Assembly (NCBI RefSeq): GCF_014212015.1
Contig: NZ_JACJVN010000063.1
Coordinates: forward strand, 1 to 38,747
Direction of reading: 5' to 3'
Length of the DNA stretch: 38,747 nt
DNA from: Cohnella lubricantis
Lineage (GTDB): Bacteria; Bacillota; Bacilli; Paenibacillales; Paenibacillaceae
Position numbers and translations under genes: made by a program
Notes under the pieces: model-generated
Told to the model about the DNA's origin: nothing
The model's input: the letters and a program-made list of their open reading frames with translations, nothing else
The model's database searches: none
In this document: one piece after another, positions 1-8,051 of the stretch
How the letters are laid out: each line of letters begins with the position of its first letter
Numbering within the stretch: the stretch's first letter is position 1

Positions 1-289
1 CGATCTGATCGACTTCATCCGCTCACTCCGCCGCATTCCTGCTCATGTAGTCGATCTGATCGACTTCATCCGCTCATTCCGCCGCACTCCTGCTCATGTA
101 GTCGATCTGATCGACTTCATCCGCTCATTCCGCCGCATTCCTGCTCATGTAGTCGATCTGATCGACTTCATCTGCTCACTCCGCCGCATTCCTGCTCATG
201 TTGTCGATCTGATCGACTTCATCCGCTCACTCCGCCGCATTCCTGCTCATGTAGTCGATCCGATCGACTTCATCCGCTCATTCCGCCGC
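1..289. repeat. 51-bp tandem repeat array (about 5.7 copies)
   Basis: Units begin at about 1, 52, 103, 154, 205 and 256, an exact 51-bp period with only a few substitutions between copies (C/T in the middle, one T for A near 193). Each junction carries the inverted repeat AGTCGATC-N-GATCGACT (for example 49-65), with 8-bp arms around one central base. The last copy runs into the 3' end of the btuD gene and supplies its final residues and its stop codon. The array starts at or before the window edge, so its copy number is a minimum. There are no unique spacers, so it is not a CRISPR. Function unknown. Confidence 0.95.
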
Positions 290-1082
290 CCCGCTCCAGC
301 CAGCTTCCCGGCTGCAGCATCACCTGCGGCAGTCCGCTGGCGGGATGGGGCACAACGAGCGGCCTCGTCCCATAGACGCCGGTCAGCAGGTCAGGCGTCA
401 GTATCTCCTCCGGCGAGCCGATCCCAATGATCCGGCCGCGATCCAGCAGAAGCAGGCGATCGCAATAGAGCGCCGCCAGGTTCAAGTCGTGCAGCACCGC
501 GACGACCGTAAGCTTCGCCGTCCGCTGCCAGTCGCGGATGCGGTCTAGCAGCTGGATCTGCCGGCCGATGTCCAAATAAGTCGTCGGCTCGTCCAGCATG
601 AGCAGCTCCGGCTGCTGCGCCATCACTTTCGCGAGCGCGACGCGCTGCTTCTCGCCTCCGCTCAGATGCTCGAGCGACCGCTCCGCCATCTCCGTCAGGT
701 CGAGCCGGGCCATAATGCCGTCGATCAGCCCCTCCGCCGTGTCCGCCGACTCGTCGCCGAACCAGCCCTTCTGGTGCGGATAGCGGCCCATCTCGATGAC
801 CTCCCGCACCGTGAAGCCGACCGGCGGCAGCGGCTCCTGCTCGAGCACCGCCATCCGGCGGGCCAGCTCTTTGCGAGAATAGGCGGCGATCGGCCTGCCA
901 TCAAATCGGATCTCGCCGCTATCCTGCATCTCGATGCCTGACAATAGCTTCAGCAGCGTCGACTTCCCGCTTCCGTTCGGGCCGATGATGCCGAACGTCT
1001 CGCCGTACCGCACCTCAAAGCCAATGCCCTCCAATACCTTCACGCCTTCGTAAGACTTGCCGATCCGTTCCGCCCTAAGCAT
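270..1082 (-). CDS. btuD: Cobalamin ABC importer, ATP-binding protein
   Basis: 270-residue ABC ATPase of the FecE/BtuD/FhuC class that powers uptake through the BtuC permease on the inner face of the membrane. Visible motifs: Walker A GPNGSGKST (residues 34-42), signature LSGGEKQR, Walker B LLMLDEP, D-loop and the switch His in VLHDLN. The start follows GGGAGGCGG by a few bases. Family membership is certain; the cobalamin assignment rests on the operon, which begins with a B12 riboswitch and contains BtuF and BtuC types, since siderophore ATPases look the same. It is separated from btuC by a 38-bp repeat array, and its last codons lie inside the 51-bp array, so the native C-terminus may have been altered by repeat invasion. 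No CobA/CobU-type extension is present. Confidence 0.87.
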   Translation of the reverse strand: MLRAERIGKSYEGVKVLEGIGFEVRYGETFGIIGPNGSGKSTLLKLLSGIEMQDSGEIRFDGRPIAAYSRKELARRMAVLEQEPLPPVGFTVREVIEMGRYPHQKGWFGDESADTAEGLIDGIMARLDLTEMAERSLEHLSGGEKQRVALAKVMAQQPELLMLDEPTTYLDIGRQIQLLDRIRDWQRTAKLTVVAVLHDLNLAALYCDRLLLLDRGRIIGIGSPEEILTPDLLTGVYGTRPLVVPHPASGLPQVMLQPGSWLERGGGMSG

Positions 1083-1130
1083 GCTCCGCCTCCCGCCACT
1101 TTCCCTTGGTACTCAAAGTCTCTCCGATCT

Positions 1131-1244
1131 CTCCCATGGAGCCTGCCCGCTATCAGCCTCACCAATCTCTCCCATGGCGCCTGCCCGCTATCCGCCTCAC
1201 CAATCTCTCCCATGGCGCCTGCCCGCTATCCGCCTCACCAATCT
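1131..1244. repeat. 38-bp tandem repeat, three copies, within the btu operon
   Basis: Copies at 1131-1168, 1169-1206 and 1207-1244 have an exact 38-bp period and differ by about two bases in the first copy. Each contains the palindrome CCATGG. The array fills most of the 173-bp gap between btuC and btuD, which in such operons is normally a few bases. On the transcribed strand each unit carries a GGTGAGG purine run. It could affect mRNA stability or relative expression of btuD; that is inference only. Confidence 0.95.
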
Positions 1245-1255
1245 CTCTGCAGCTC

Positions 1256-2299
1256 CTACCCGCCCCGCACCGCGCTCTTGCGCCGCCTCAGCAAGTATGC
1301 GAAGAACGGCGCGCCGATGAACGCGGTGATAACGCCGAGCGGAATCTCCGTCGGGCTGAGCAGCGTGCGGGCGATCGTGTCCGACCACAGCATGTACGCG
1401 CCGCCTAGCAAAGCGGACAGCGGAAGCAGCAGCCGGTAATCCGGGCCGGCCAGCAGCCGGACCAGATGCGGCACGACGAGTCCGACGAAGCCGATCGTCC
1501 CGGCGACCGCCACCGCGCCCGCCGCCATCAGCGTGCTCACGACGAGCACGACGACTTTGGTGCGCTCGACCCGAACGCCGAGATGGGCGGCCTGCCGCTC
1601 GCCTAGCGCGAACAGGTTCAGCGGCCGCGCATAGCACATGAGCACGACGCATCCGACCAGCAGATACGGCAGCAGCACGCCCGAGTATGACCACCCGCGC
1701 AGCGCCAGGCTGCCCATCATCCAGAACACGATATCATTAACGGTCTTGTGCGAAGCCGACACCATGAACGACACCATCGATCCTAGAAAAGCTTGCAGCA
1801 CGACGCCCGACAGCAGTAGCGTCTCGATCCGGATCTTGCCCTGATTGCGGGCAAGGCGCAGCACCAGGTACAAGCTAAGCAATCCCGTTCCGAAGGCGAC
1901 GACTGGAATGGTCCACCTGCCGAGACCCGCGAATTGCAGGCCGGTCAGCATCAGGAACGCGGCGCCGACCGCCGCACCGGAGGCGACGCCTAGCGTATAG
2001 GGGTCCGCCAGCGGATTGCGCAGCACGCCCTGGAAGCCCGCCCCCGCAAGCGATAAGCAAGCGCCGACGACAATCGCCAGCACGACGCGGGGCATCCGAA
2101 TTTGGAGAACGATCTGCTCGGACGACTCCGGCCATGCTCCGGAACTCATCCACCCGGACACGCCGGGGATGGCGCGAAGCAGAATGCCCCAGACGTCGGC
2201 TATCGGCAGTCCGGCCGAGCCGAGGGACAAGCAGACGACGACAGAGAGAAGAAGGAGCGCGAGGAACGCTCCTCCCCATAGGAACCCTTGGCGGCTCAT
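1256..2299 (-). CDS. btuC: Cobalamin ABC importer, membrane permease
   Basis: 347-residue polytopic membrane protein of the FecCD/BtuC family; two copies pair with two BtuD to form the channel. The N-terminal hydrophobic segment (about residues 8-30) is followed by eight to nine further membrane spans; family features include GACLSLAGAGFQGVLRNPLA and the near-C-terminal GFVGLVVPHLVRLL segment that contacts the ATPase, then LPLSALLGGAYM. Length is normal for the family. The start overlaps the btuF stop by 4 bases (2296-2299), showing translational coupling. As for btuD, the B12 rather than siderophore assignment depends on the riboswitch upstream. Confidence 0.88.
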   Translation of the reverse strand: MSRQGFLWGGAFLALLLLSVVVCLSLGSAGLPIADVWGILLRAIPGVSGWMSSGAWPESSEQIVLQIRMPRVVLAIVVGACLSLAGAGFQGVLRNPLADPYTLGVASGAAVGAAFLMLTGLQFAGLGRWTIPVVAFGTGLLSLYLVLRLARNQGKIRIETLLLSGVVLQAFLGSMVSFMVSASHKTVNDIVFWMMGSLALRGWSYSGVLLPYLLVGCVVLMCYARPLNLFALGERQAAHLGVRVERTKVVVLVVSTLMAAGAVAVAGTIGFVGLVVPHLVRLLAGPDYRLLLPLSALLGGAYMLWSDTIARTLLSPTEIPLGVITAFIGAPFFAYLLRRRKSAVRGG

Positions 2300-3354
2300 T
2301 CCTTCACCAGATCGGGATAGATCGCCTTGGCGACATCAAGCAGCCCTTGCGTAATCCGCGGACCCGGCCGCGACAGAATGTTCTCGTCTAGACCGATCAC
2401 GCGATCCTCCTCTATCGCCGCAATCTTCTCCCATCCGCTCCGTCCGCGGATAATATCCTCCAATGGCTTGCCCGTCTCATAGTCGACCAAGTCCGCCGCA
2501 TACAGAATGACGTCCGGATTGCTCTGCACGATCTTCTCCTCGCTAATCTCGCTCCAGCCGGTCGTATCGCCGGCGACGTTCACACCGCCCGCGACGGAGA
2601 TCAGCTCGTCCAAGAACTCGCCTTGCCCGACCGTCCAGCCCGGCGCGATCTCGACGTACACCTTCTTCCGATCCTCCGGCGCTACCGCAGCAACCGCGTC
2701 CTTCACCTTCTGGATATCGGCCTTCATCGAAGCGATCAGCGCGTCCGCTTCCGCTTGGCGGTCCGTAATTAAGCCGAACTGGGCGATCGTCTCCATAACG
2801 TCGTCCATCGTCCGCGGGATGTTCCGATAGAGCTTCAGGTTCAGCGAACGGATTCGATCCGCGACGTCCTCCGGCATCGAGAGGCCCGTGATGACCAGAT
2901 CCGGCGTCAGGCTGACGAGCGTCTCCTCGTTCGGCTTGATGACGTCGCCGATCTTCGGCTTATCCTTCGTCTCGGCGGGATAGTCATCGTAGTCCGATAC
3001 GCCGACGACCTTGTCGCCGAGTCCGAGCGCGAACAGAATCTCCGTCTCCGCCGGCGAGGTCGAGATGATGCGCTCCGGCGCTTGCTCGAACGTGAACGAC
3101 CGTCCCTGCGCGTCGGTCACGGTGAGCGGATACGTCGTATGCTTCTCGGCAGCAGCCGGAGAAGCCGATTCGCTCGCGGACGCCGAGGCGGATGCCGACG
3201 GCGATGCCGCAGCAGCCGGAGACGCGGACGAGCTTGCGTCCGGCGTCCCGTTATCAGCTCCGCACCCCGCCAGCACGAGAAGCAGCGCCATTACGCCTAT
3301 TAATACCGCCGCTGCACGATTTCTTTTTGACCTGAATGAAGCTTGCCTTCTCAT
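2296..3354 (-). CDS. btuF: Cobalamin-binding lipoprotein of the ABC importer
   Basis: 352-residue class-III periplasmic-binding-type lipoprotein that captures the substrate outside the cell and delivers it to BtuC. An N-terminal hydrophobic segment ends in the lipobox LAGC with the lipidated Cys at residue 31. A low-complexity Ser/Ala/Pro linker (about residues 40-69) tethers the two-lobed domain, which starts near residue 75 and includes the family block RIISTSPAETEILFALGLG and the later VYVEIAPGW. It is first in the operon, so the cobalamin riboswitch and terminator at 3438-3775 lie in its leader. Heme- and siderophore-binding proteins share the fold; the riboswitch argues for a corrinoid. 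Confidence 0.9.
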   Translation of the reverse strand: MRRQASFRSKRNRAAAVLIGVMALLLVLAGCGADNGTPDASSSASPAAAASPSASASASASESASPAAAEKHTTYPLTVTDAQGRSFTFEQAPERIISTSPAETEILFALGLGDKVVGVSDYDDYPAETKDKPKIGDVIKPNEETLVSLTPDLVITGLSMPEDVADRIRSLNLKLYRNIPRTMDDVMETIAQFGLITDRQAEADALIASMKADIQKVKDAVAAVAPEDRKKVYVEIAPGWTVGQGEFLDELISVAGGVNVAGDTTGWSEISEEKIVQSNPDVILYAADLVDYETGKPLEDIIRGRSGWEKIAAIEEDRVIGLDENILSRPGPRITQGLLDVAKAIYPDLVKE

Positions 3355-3431
3355 TCCCCTTCACTTCCCCTTCTCCCATGTTCAAGCGGGAAGGCTTGAG
3401 CCCGAATGCATGCACGCCGTATTACGCATAA

Positions 3432-3467
3432 GAAAGACCCCCTCGTCTCCGCGCCGAAGACAGGGGG
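3432..3467 (-). terminator. Leader terminator of the B12 riboswitch
   Basis: On the minus strand CCCCCTGTCT and AGACGAGGGGG form a strong GC stem (3438-3467) around a short loop, followed by the U-containing run TCTTTCTT. It lies between the riboswitch aptamer and btuF, as expected for a transcription-terminating expression platform. The U-tract is interrupted, so efficiency is uncertain. Confidence 0.75.
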
Positions 3468-3579
3468 CCAGCCAATCAGGCTATTCAGAGACACGCGATG
3501 ACAGCTGCCTAACGCCCGCCGTCCATCGCCGACTCGCTAAAGTCCCGATTCAGCCGGTCCCTCTCCGCGAAGGTTACCT

Positions 3580-3775
3580 TGGCTTGGCTCGTAGGCAGGT
3601 TTCCTGGCTGTCGGGGATTGCCGCTATCCTCGCCTTCCCATTCCTCACGGAACAGTGGCTTGCTGAGGACAGCTCCCGATTAACAGTGGCGGGACCGCGC
3701 CGGATTCGCACCGGCTTCCCTTTTACCTTCGCCGCAGGCCGGATGGCCGGGGCGAAGCACCTACTCGCTGTGATG
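3580..3775 (-). promoter_or_regulatory. Cobalamin (AdoCbl) riboswitch
   Basis: Read on the minus strand, the leader contains the B12 box AGCCAGGAAACCTGCC (3594-3609), the conserved core GCCGGTGCGAATCCGGC followed by GGTCCCGCCACTGT (about 3685-3720), and the 5' TAGGTGCT strand of the aptamer (near 3760-3770). This is the standard order of the cobalamin riboswitch. The binding of adenosyl- or methylcobalamin would fold the aptamer and favour the downstream terminator, lowering btuFCD expression when B12 is plentiful. Boundaries are approximate. Confidence 0.95.
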
Positions 3776-3813
3776 ATTCATATCGTGGTTCAAGCACAAT
3801 CGCTTTGTCGAAA

Positions 3814-3819
3814 ATTATA
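3814..3819 (-). promoter_or_regulatory. -10 element for the btu operon
   Basis: The minus strand reads TATAAT about 40 bases before the riboswitch aptamer begins. No good -35 hexamer is visible at 17 bases, so the promoter call rests on the perfect -10 and its position. Confidence 0.5.
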
Positions 3820-3852
3820 GCTTATCCCTTCGGCAAAAGATAGCTTTTTCCC

Positions 3853-4365
3853 TCACTCTCGCAGGGCGTCTCTCAGCCTCGTCGACATCGCCGAGCCGGA
3901 GGCCGAGACAAGCGCCTTCCGCGTTCGCTGCAGCTCTTCGGCCAGCTTGCGGTTCGCCGCGCGAAGCTCCTCCAGCTCTTCATCGGCTGGATGAGCCGCC
4001 TCCGCTTCCGCTTGCTGCCGCGCTTCTGTCGGCTCCGCGAGGCTGCGCCCCGCCGAATAGTAATCGCGCGCCCGGTAGACGCGGAACGCCAGCTCCAGCT
4101 CGGGCAGGCCGAGCCCTTGGCGGATGTGCCGGTCGACGGCTTCGGCGAAGCGGTCCTGCGCTTCCAGTCCCCGATCGAACCAGGCAATCTCGATGAAGGG
4201 ATACGAAGGCGCGAACTCGCCTCCCGCGATGGCAGTCGTGTGCAGGCATTCGAGCATGAAGTCGTCCGCCGGGCAACTGCAGATGGCGGCTAATTCTTCG
4301 GTCAGCGGCTTGCTGACGGAGCGGATCTGTTCAGGGGCAATTCCCCGTATGAGAAGGTGCGGCAT
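3853..4365 (-). CDS. DUF1904 family protein with charged C-terminal extension
   Basis: 170 residues. The first ~110 residues resemble the DUF1904 family, small Firmicute proteins related in fold to the tautomerase superfamily; the N-terminus MPHLLIRGIAPEQIRSVSKP and the block PFIEIAWFDRG fit. Biochemical role is unknown. Residues from about 115 on are rich in Glu, Ala and Arg with a heptad-like pattern (EELEELRAANRKLAEELQR), predicted coiled coil, longer than the usual family length. An AGGAG lies about 15 bases before the ATG, a wide spacing. It stands alone, with its 3' end at the B12 leader promoter of the next operon. Confidence 0.75.
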   Translation of the reverse strand: MPHLLIRGIAPEQIRSVSKPLTEELAAICSCPADDFMLECLHTTAIAGGEFAPSYPFIEIAWFDRGLEAQDRFAEAVDRHIRQGLGLPELELAFRVYRARDYYSAGRSLAEPTEARQQAEAEAAHPADEELEELRAANRKLAEELQRTRKALVSASGSAMSTRLRDALRE

Positions 4366-4450
4366 CGTGTGTTTTTCGACTCCTGTCTATTCATTACTGG
4401 TCTCTTCATGATACCATTAAATGAGATTCCATGATGAGGAGATGAATGAG

Positions 4451-4666
4451 ATGAGCAAGTCCAGATCCAAACAAGCCCGCTTGAAGGCGGAACGATCCGG
4501 CGCGCTGAACCCGGAGATGCTGCGAGGAGGGTGGCAGCGGAAGCCGCAGACGCAAGTACAACCGAATAAGAAAGCGCAGCAGCGCCGTACGCAATGCCGC
4601 CAGAGAGGCGGCCGCGACGGCGCTGATTCGTTGCGGAGCTACTACTTCAACGCACCTTGCGCCTGA
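4451..4666 (+). CDS. Small basic conserved protein
   Basis: 71 residues from ATG 4451, chosen because AGGAG (4437-4441) lies 9 bases before it, while the in-frame ATG at 4442 touches the ribosome binding site. The sequence is rich in Lys/Arg/Gln, with the core GALNPEMLRGGWQRKPQTQ and NKKAQQRRTQCR, a pattern I associate with short conserved Bacillales proteins of unknown role. No membrane segment or signal is present. Its 3' end overlaps the convergent solute-binding gene by 25 bases, and the last ~20 residues look unlike the basic core, so the original stop may have been lost and read-through extended the frame. Confidence 0.6.
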   Translation: MSKSRSKQARLKAERSGALNPEMLRGGWQRKPQTQVQPNKKAQQRRTQCRQRGGRDGADSLRSYYFNAPCA

Positions 4667-5931
4667 TTCTGAATAGCGACTAATGCGTCATCCAACGTCT
4701 TATTCCCGCTCAATACCTCATTCACTTCAAACGTAATAATGCTGGACAGCTCGGATTGGAACTCGGGCGGTCCCATCGGATCCTTCACAGCATGCGCGGT
4801 CTTGAATGAATAGAATGGCGCTATTAAGGGGTCATCCACATTAGACGGAATCCGTGCGAGCAGCTCCTGATCGGAGATTTGGCTTCGACTGCGGGCATAC
4901 TCCTCGCTGCTCAAATATTTCAATAATTGCCACGCTGCATCTGGATGCTGAGAGTTAGCATTGATCGCGAATATACGGTTCTGAGTGATGAAGGCGCCAT
5001 TCGAACGATCATTCGCATCGATCGGCGCCGTGACAATCCCCCAATGAGGCAAATTCGACTGCGACTGCATAATTTGGTTTGCTTTGAACTTATAATTTAA
5101 AGACATTGCACATCGGCCCGCAAGGAACGGATCATTGTCCTCATTCCTCAGATCTTCTTCGCTGACCAGCGAGATAGTGCCCTTCTCTAGCGCCGGAACG
5201 ACCGATTGAAAGACCTTGCGCCAACTATCCGAATCTATGGTTACTCGGGCAGCGTCAGGCGTAACCGCGCTCAGATTCTGCGAGGATCCTACGACGGATA
5301 AGAGGGAAGCGATCGAATCGAACAGGTCGGAGGACAACCCGCATATTCGATCACCCGAGTGGCCGGCATCAGCCGCGAAGCGATCCGCCAACGCAAGCAC
5401 TTCATCCCATGTCATGAGATCGCGGGGCATCTCGACGCCGTACTCGTTGAAGAGATCTTCGTTGTAGAATAGCGCCGCGTTAGCGAATGTTGGGGAAAGA
5501 CCGTACAATTCCCCGTTGCCAGCTTCCTTAAGCTGCTTGATTAAGGGCGGGTAGATGGATTCGATATCATATTTGTCTTGTTGGATGTAAGAGCTTAGGG
5601 ACACCAAACCCCCTTGGGCTGCCAGTTCTTCGTATTGGTTCAGATTCAACAGGAGCACGTCCGGCTGCTGATCCTCGATGAATGCCTCTAGCTGCTCCCG
5701 CTCATTGCCGCCTGCGTTATCGATCATTGGATATACGGCGACTTCGATTCCAGCATCGGGATATTGGCTCATATAAGCGAATCCATACTGTTCATAAAAA
5801 GATTGTTTGCCGACATACATCACTTTGATCTTCTCGGCCTCTGCCGTGTTCTGCTCCCCTTGGACACATCCCGCCAGAACGGCGATTAAGATCAGGATGA
5901 TCCATCCATACTTATAGGCTTTAATCATCAT
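4642..5931 (-). CDS. Orphan extracellular solute-binding lipoprotein A
   Basis: 429-residue lipoprotein (lipobox LAGC, Cys at residue 22) of the family-1 solute-binding type used by sugar ABC importers. Family marks: the N-terminal KVMYVGKQSFYEQYG strand, QPDVLLLNLNQYEELA, GELYGLSPTFANAALFYNEDLF hinge region, MTWDEVLALADRF and, near the C-terminus, HPDAAWQLLKYLSSEEYA. The substrate cannot be told. The ATG at 5931 overlaps the stop of the upstream paralogue, so the two are one operon and coupled. No permease or ATPase gene lies near, so it must share a distant membrane complex or act as a sensor/binding protein. Most similar by eye to the other three cluster members. Confidence 0.85.
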   Translation of the reverse strand: MMIKAYKYGWIILILIAVLAGCVQGEQNTAEAEKIKVMYVGKQSFYEQYGFAYMSQYPDAGIEVAVYPMIDNAGGNEREQLEAFIEDQQPDVLLLNLNQYEELAAQGGLVSLSSYIQQDKYDIESIYPPLIKQLKEAGNGELYGLSPTFANAALFYNEDLFNEYGVEMPRDLMTWDEVLALADRFAADAGHSGDRICGLSSDLFDSIASLLSVVGSSQNLSAVTPDAARVTIDSDSWRKVFQSVVPALEKGTISLVSEEDLRNEDNDPFLAGRCAMSLNYKFKANQIMQSQSNLPHWGIVTAPIDANDRSNGAFITQNRIFAINANSQHPDAAWQLLKYLSSEEYARSRSQISDQELLARIPSNVDDPLIAPFYSFKTAHAVKDPMGPPEFQSELSSIITFEVNEVLSGNKTLDDALVAIQNQAQGALK

Positions 5932-7346
5932 TAACCTTCCTGACCGGCGAGCTCGGCTTCCAGATAAGCTTGATCTAACAGCTCCTGCCCTTTTGTCTGA
6001 ATCCGGCGAATCGCTTCCTGCAGATCTAATCGATGATCGATCGCCGCCGCGATCTCTTCATTGAACATCCCCGGGAACGTCTCGAAGAACGCGATGGGAA
6101 TCTCTCCGATCGAGGAAGTTCCTGGCGGCTTCGGGTCGAGCTTATAGAAGGGCTTCATCGAGCGTCCGTCTACATCGGCGTTGTAGTCGACACGGCTTAG
6201 AAGCCTTCCCGAGATGACGGTCTCGCTCTTCAATTTGGCATATTCCTCTCCGTTGATATATTTCAACAGTTCCCAAGCAGCACTCACATTCGGAGACTTA
6301 GCGTTGATACTGAATATCGATCCTAATGAGAGATCACCGCTTTGGTTCCGATGATTCGGATCTACCGGAACGGTAACTAGATTCCAATTAATCGGTTCGA
6401 TGCCATACAATTCCTTGCCCATCGATAGTTCGGTCTTAAAGTTGCTGCTTCCGGCAATCATGGCAGACTCGCCTAACATAAATTTATTTTGCTTTAGTGA
6501 TTCCTCTAGGCTTTGAGTCGTGAGTCCATCCCCAGAGCCTGGCGGTGAAGTCTCACTTTCTGTCGGCATGTATAGAGCTCCGCTCCGGGATGCTTCAACA
6601 ACTTGTTCGATTAGATGGAACCAAGACGGAGAATCCAGTTCCATTGTGGTATAATCCGGACTAAAAATGCTTAAGTTCTCTGTGCTTCCCATCTCGCTTA
6701 GCAATGAGAAGTAGGACTGAAAAGAATAAGACTGATCGACGGTCAACCCATATATTTTCTCATTTGGGTCTGCATTTGCTACTCGATTTGCCAATTGCAG
6801 CACTTCTTCCCACGACATCGCATCCGTAGGAGGGTCAATACCTAACGATTCAAACAGATTCGCATTATAGTACAAAGCCGCGCTGGAGAAATCCGGACTT
6901 AACCCGAACAATTCATGCTCTCCGCCGCCCCTAAGAAGGTTGAGAATGCCAGGATGAATACCCTCCAGGTCGAATTGATCTTGTTTAATGACCGGTTCTA
7001 ACGGGTAAAGCTGGCCTTCCAACGCCATTCTCTCGTATTCAATCGGGCTCAGAAGTAGAATATCCGGCTGGTATTCCTCGATATATTCGAGAAGCATCTC
7101 TTGGGGGTCTTGAGTCAGGTTCGTGAGCAACTTCTGATTGCTGACAACCTCGATCTTGAGATTCGGATATTTAAAGAACAGATTGCCGTATTCGCTATCG
7201 AATGCCTCCTGACTCCAGTACATGACTTTGATCGTCACTTTCTTGTTCGGGTCGAACTCCTCCAACGCTCCACCTTTGTCCTTCATACAACCGTTCAGAA
7301 TAAGAACGATGAAGCATAATAGGCTAACGCAAAGCTTTCTTAACAT
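5931..7346 (-). CDS. Orphan extracellular solute-binding lipoprotein B
   Basis: 471-residue paralogue of protein A, lipidated at Cys 20 (LNGC). Start ATG 7346 was chosen over the GTG at 7355 because GGAG sits 8 bases upstream of it. Shared blocks: KVTIKVMYWSQEAFDSEYG, QPDILLLSPIEYERMALEG, HELFGLSPDFSSAALYYNANLF, MSWEEVLQLANRVA and SAAWELLKYINGEEYA. An insertion near residues 270-300 rich in Ser/Glu/Pro makes it longer than A. First gene of a two-gene operon with A. A palindromic A/T motif overlaps its promoter and recurs before protein C. Confidence 0.85.
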   Translation of the reverse strand: MLRKLCVSLLCFIVLILNGCMKDKGGALEEFDPNKKVTIKVMYWSQEAFDSEYGNLFFKYPNLKIEVVSNQKLLTNLTQDPQEMLLEYIEEYQPDILLLSPIEYERMALEGQLYPLEPVIKQDQFDLEGIHPGILNLLRGGGEHELFGLSPDFSSAALYYNANLFESLGIDPPTDAMSWEEVLQLANRVANADPNEKIYGLTVDQSYSFQSYFSLLSEMGSTENLSIFSPDYTTMELDSPSWFHLIEQVVEASRSGALYMPTESETSPPGSGDGLTTQSLEESLKQNKFMLGESAMIAGSSNFKTELSMGKELYGIEPINWNLVTVPVDPNHRNQSGDLSLGSIFSINAKSPNVSAAWELLKYINGEEYAKLKSETVISGRLLSRVDYNADVDGRSMKPFYKLDPKPPGTSSIGEIPIAFFETFPGMFNEEIAAAIDHRLDLQEAIRRIQTKGQELLDQAYLEAELAGQEG

Positions 7347-7397
7347 AGGAATCACTCCGTTTAGTGGTCACGCCTCTTCTCTCAATCATTTGTAAAT

Positions 7398-7413
7398 TAT
7401 ATCAAAATATAGC
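7398..7413. promoter_or_regulatory. Palindromic A/T motif in the protein B promoter
   Basis: TATAT-CAAA-ATATA followed by GC, an inverted repeat with 5-bp arms. On the minus strand it reads GCTATATTTTGATATA and continues into TATAAT, a good -10 for the protein B gene, preceded by TTCACA at a short 15-base spacing. A near-identical 16-mer occurs at 8010-8025 before protein C. Possible operator. Confidence 0.45.
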
Positions 7414-7474
7414 ATTTGTGAATTTGTTTTATAGTAATTTTTATCTTCCACGTGTCTTACTGGTATTTAGACAA

Positions 7475-7499
7475 GACGGATTGTAATATGAAGTGCGAC
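7475..7499 (+). repeat. IS30-type terminal inverted repeat (left remnant)
   Basis: GACGGATTGT followed by a variable hexamer and AAGTGCGAC. The same arrangement occurs at 11208-11232 (about 20 of 25 bases identical), in each case at the outer end of an IS30 transposase fragment. Confidence 0.65.
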
Positions 7500-7579
7500 A
7501 GCTAAAAAACAAAGAAGCCCATGAATGGATTCGAGTAAAATGGAAGTCGCCACAACACCATTTTCACAGGAGAACCCAA

Positions 7580-7922
7580 CATGAGCTACTCCCATCTTAG
7601 AGACGTTACATCGGCTGGGCTGGTCGACTAGAGCCATCGGTCAGCAGCTTGGCCGTCATCACTCCTCCATCGCCCGTGAACTCCATAGAGGGCAAATGAA
7701 TTCGAGCCATGAGGGTGCTCCTGCTCAGGAAGCTTATCAGCAGCGAAGAGCTTTTAGCGTGCCGCCAGGCAAGTACACACCCGAGCTGGCCAAGGAATTA
7801 CAGGAGAAGCTAGAGAAAACCTGGTCGCCCGAGCAGATCGCAGAGAGAAGGCGCTCTCCTCGTCGGCACTCCAATCCGTCAGCGTCCTAAAGAAGTACGC
7901 AAGCGAACGACTTTCGGCCATT
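7580..7922 (+). pseudogene. IS30-family transposase, degenerate N-terminal fragment
   Basis: Pieces of an IS30 transposase can be read in different frames: MSYSHLRDV at 7580, then a helix-turn-helix segment STRAIGQQLGRHHSSIARELHRG, then KYTPELAKELQEKLEKTWSPEQIAER, and finally RPKEVRKRTTFGH near 7882-7922. A stop (TAG) interrupts the first piece, frames shift more than once, and the roughly 70 residues normally between the SPEQIA and RPKEV blocks are missing. The catalytic DDE domain is absent. It is dead, and lies between the divergent solute-binding gene pairs. Confidence 0.88.
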
Positions 7923-8009
7923 CGACAGGATTCTCGGGCGTTCTACAGATAATCATAATGGTTCCAAAAAAATGAAGCTATTTACAAAATAAATAATTTA
8001 TGGTAAAAA

Positions 8010-8025
8010 TATATCACAATATAGC
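8010..8025. promoter_or_regulatory. Palindromic A/T motif before protein C
   Basis: TATAT-CACA-ATATA followed by GC, matching the 7398-7413 motif at 15 of 16 positions. A TTTACA hexamer (7981-7986) and a TAAAAA about 17 bases on suggest a promoter just upstream, which would place the palindrome at the start of the transcript, a typical repressor position. Confidence 0.45.
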
Positions 8026-8051
8026 TTGATGCTACGGTAGGTGATTTGTTT

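Noticed and set aside
1..289. CRISPR array
   Set aside because: Copies are directly adjacent, with no unique spacers and no cas genes nearby. The same applies to 1131-1244 and 38552-38747.
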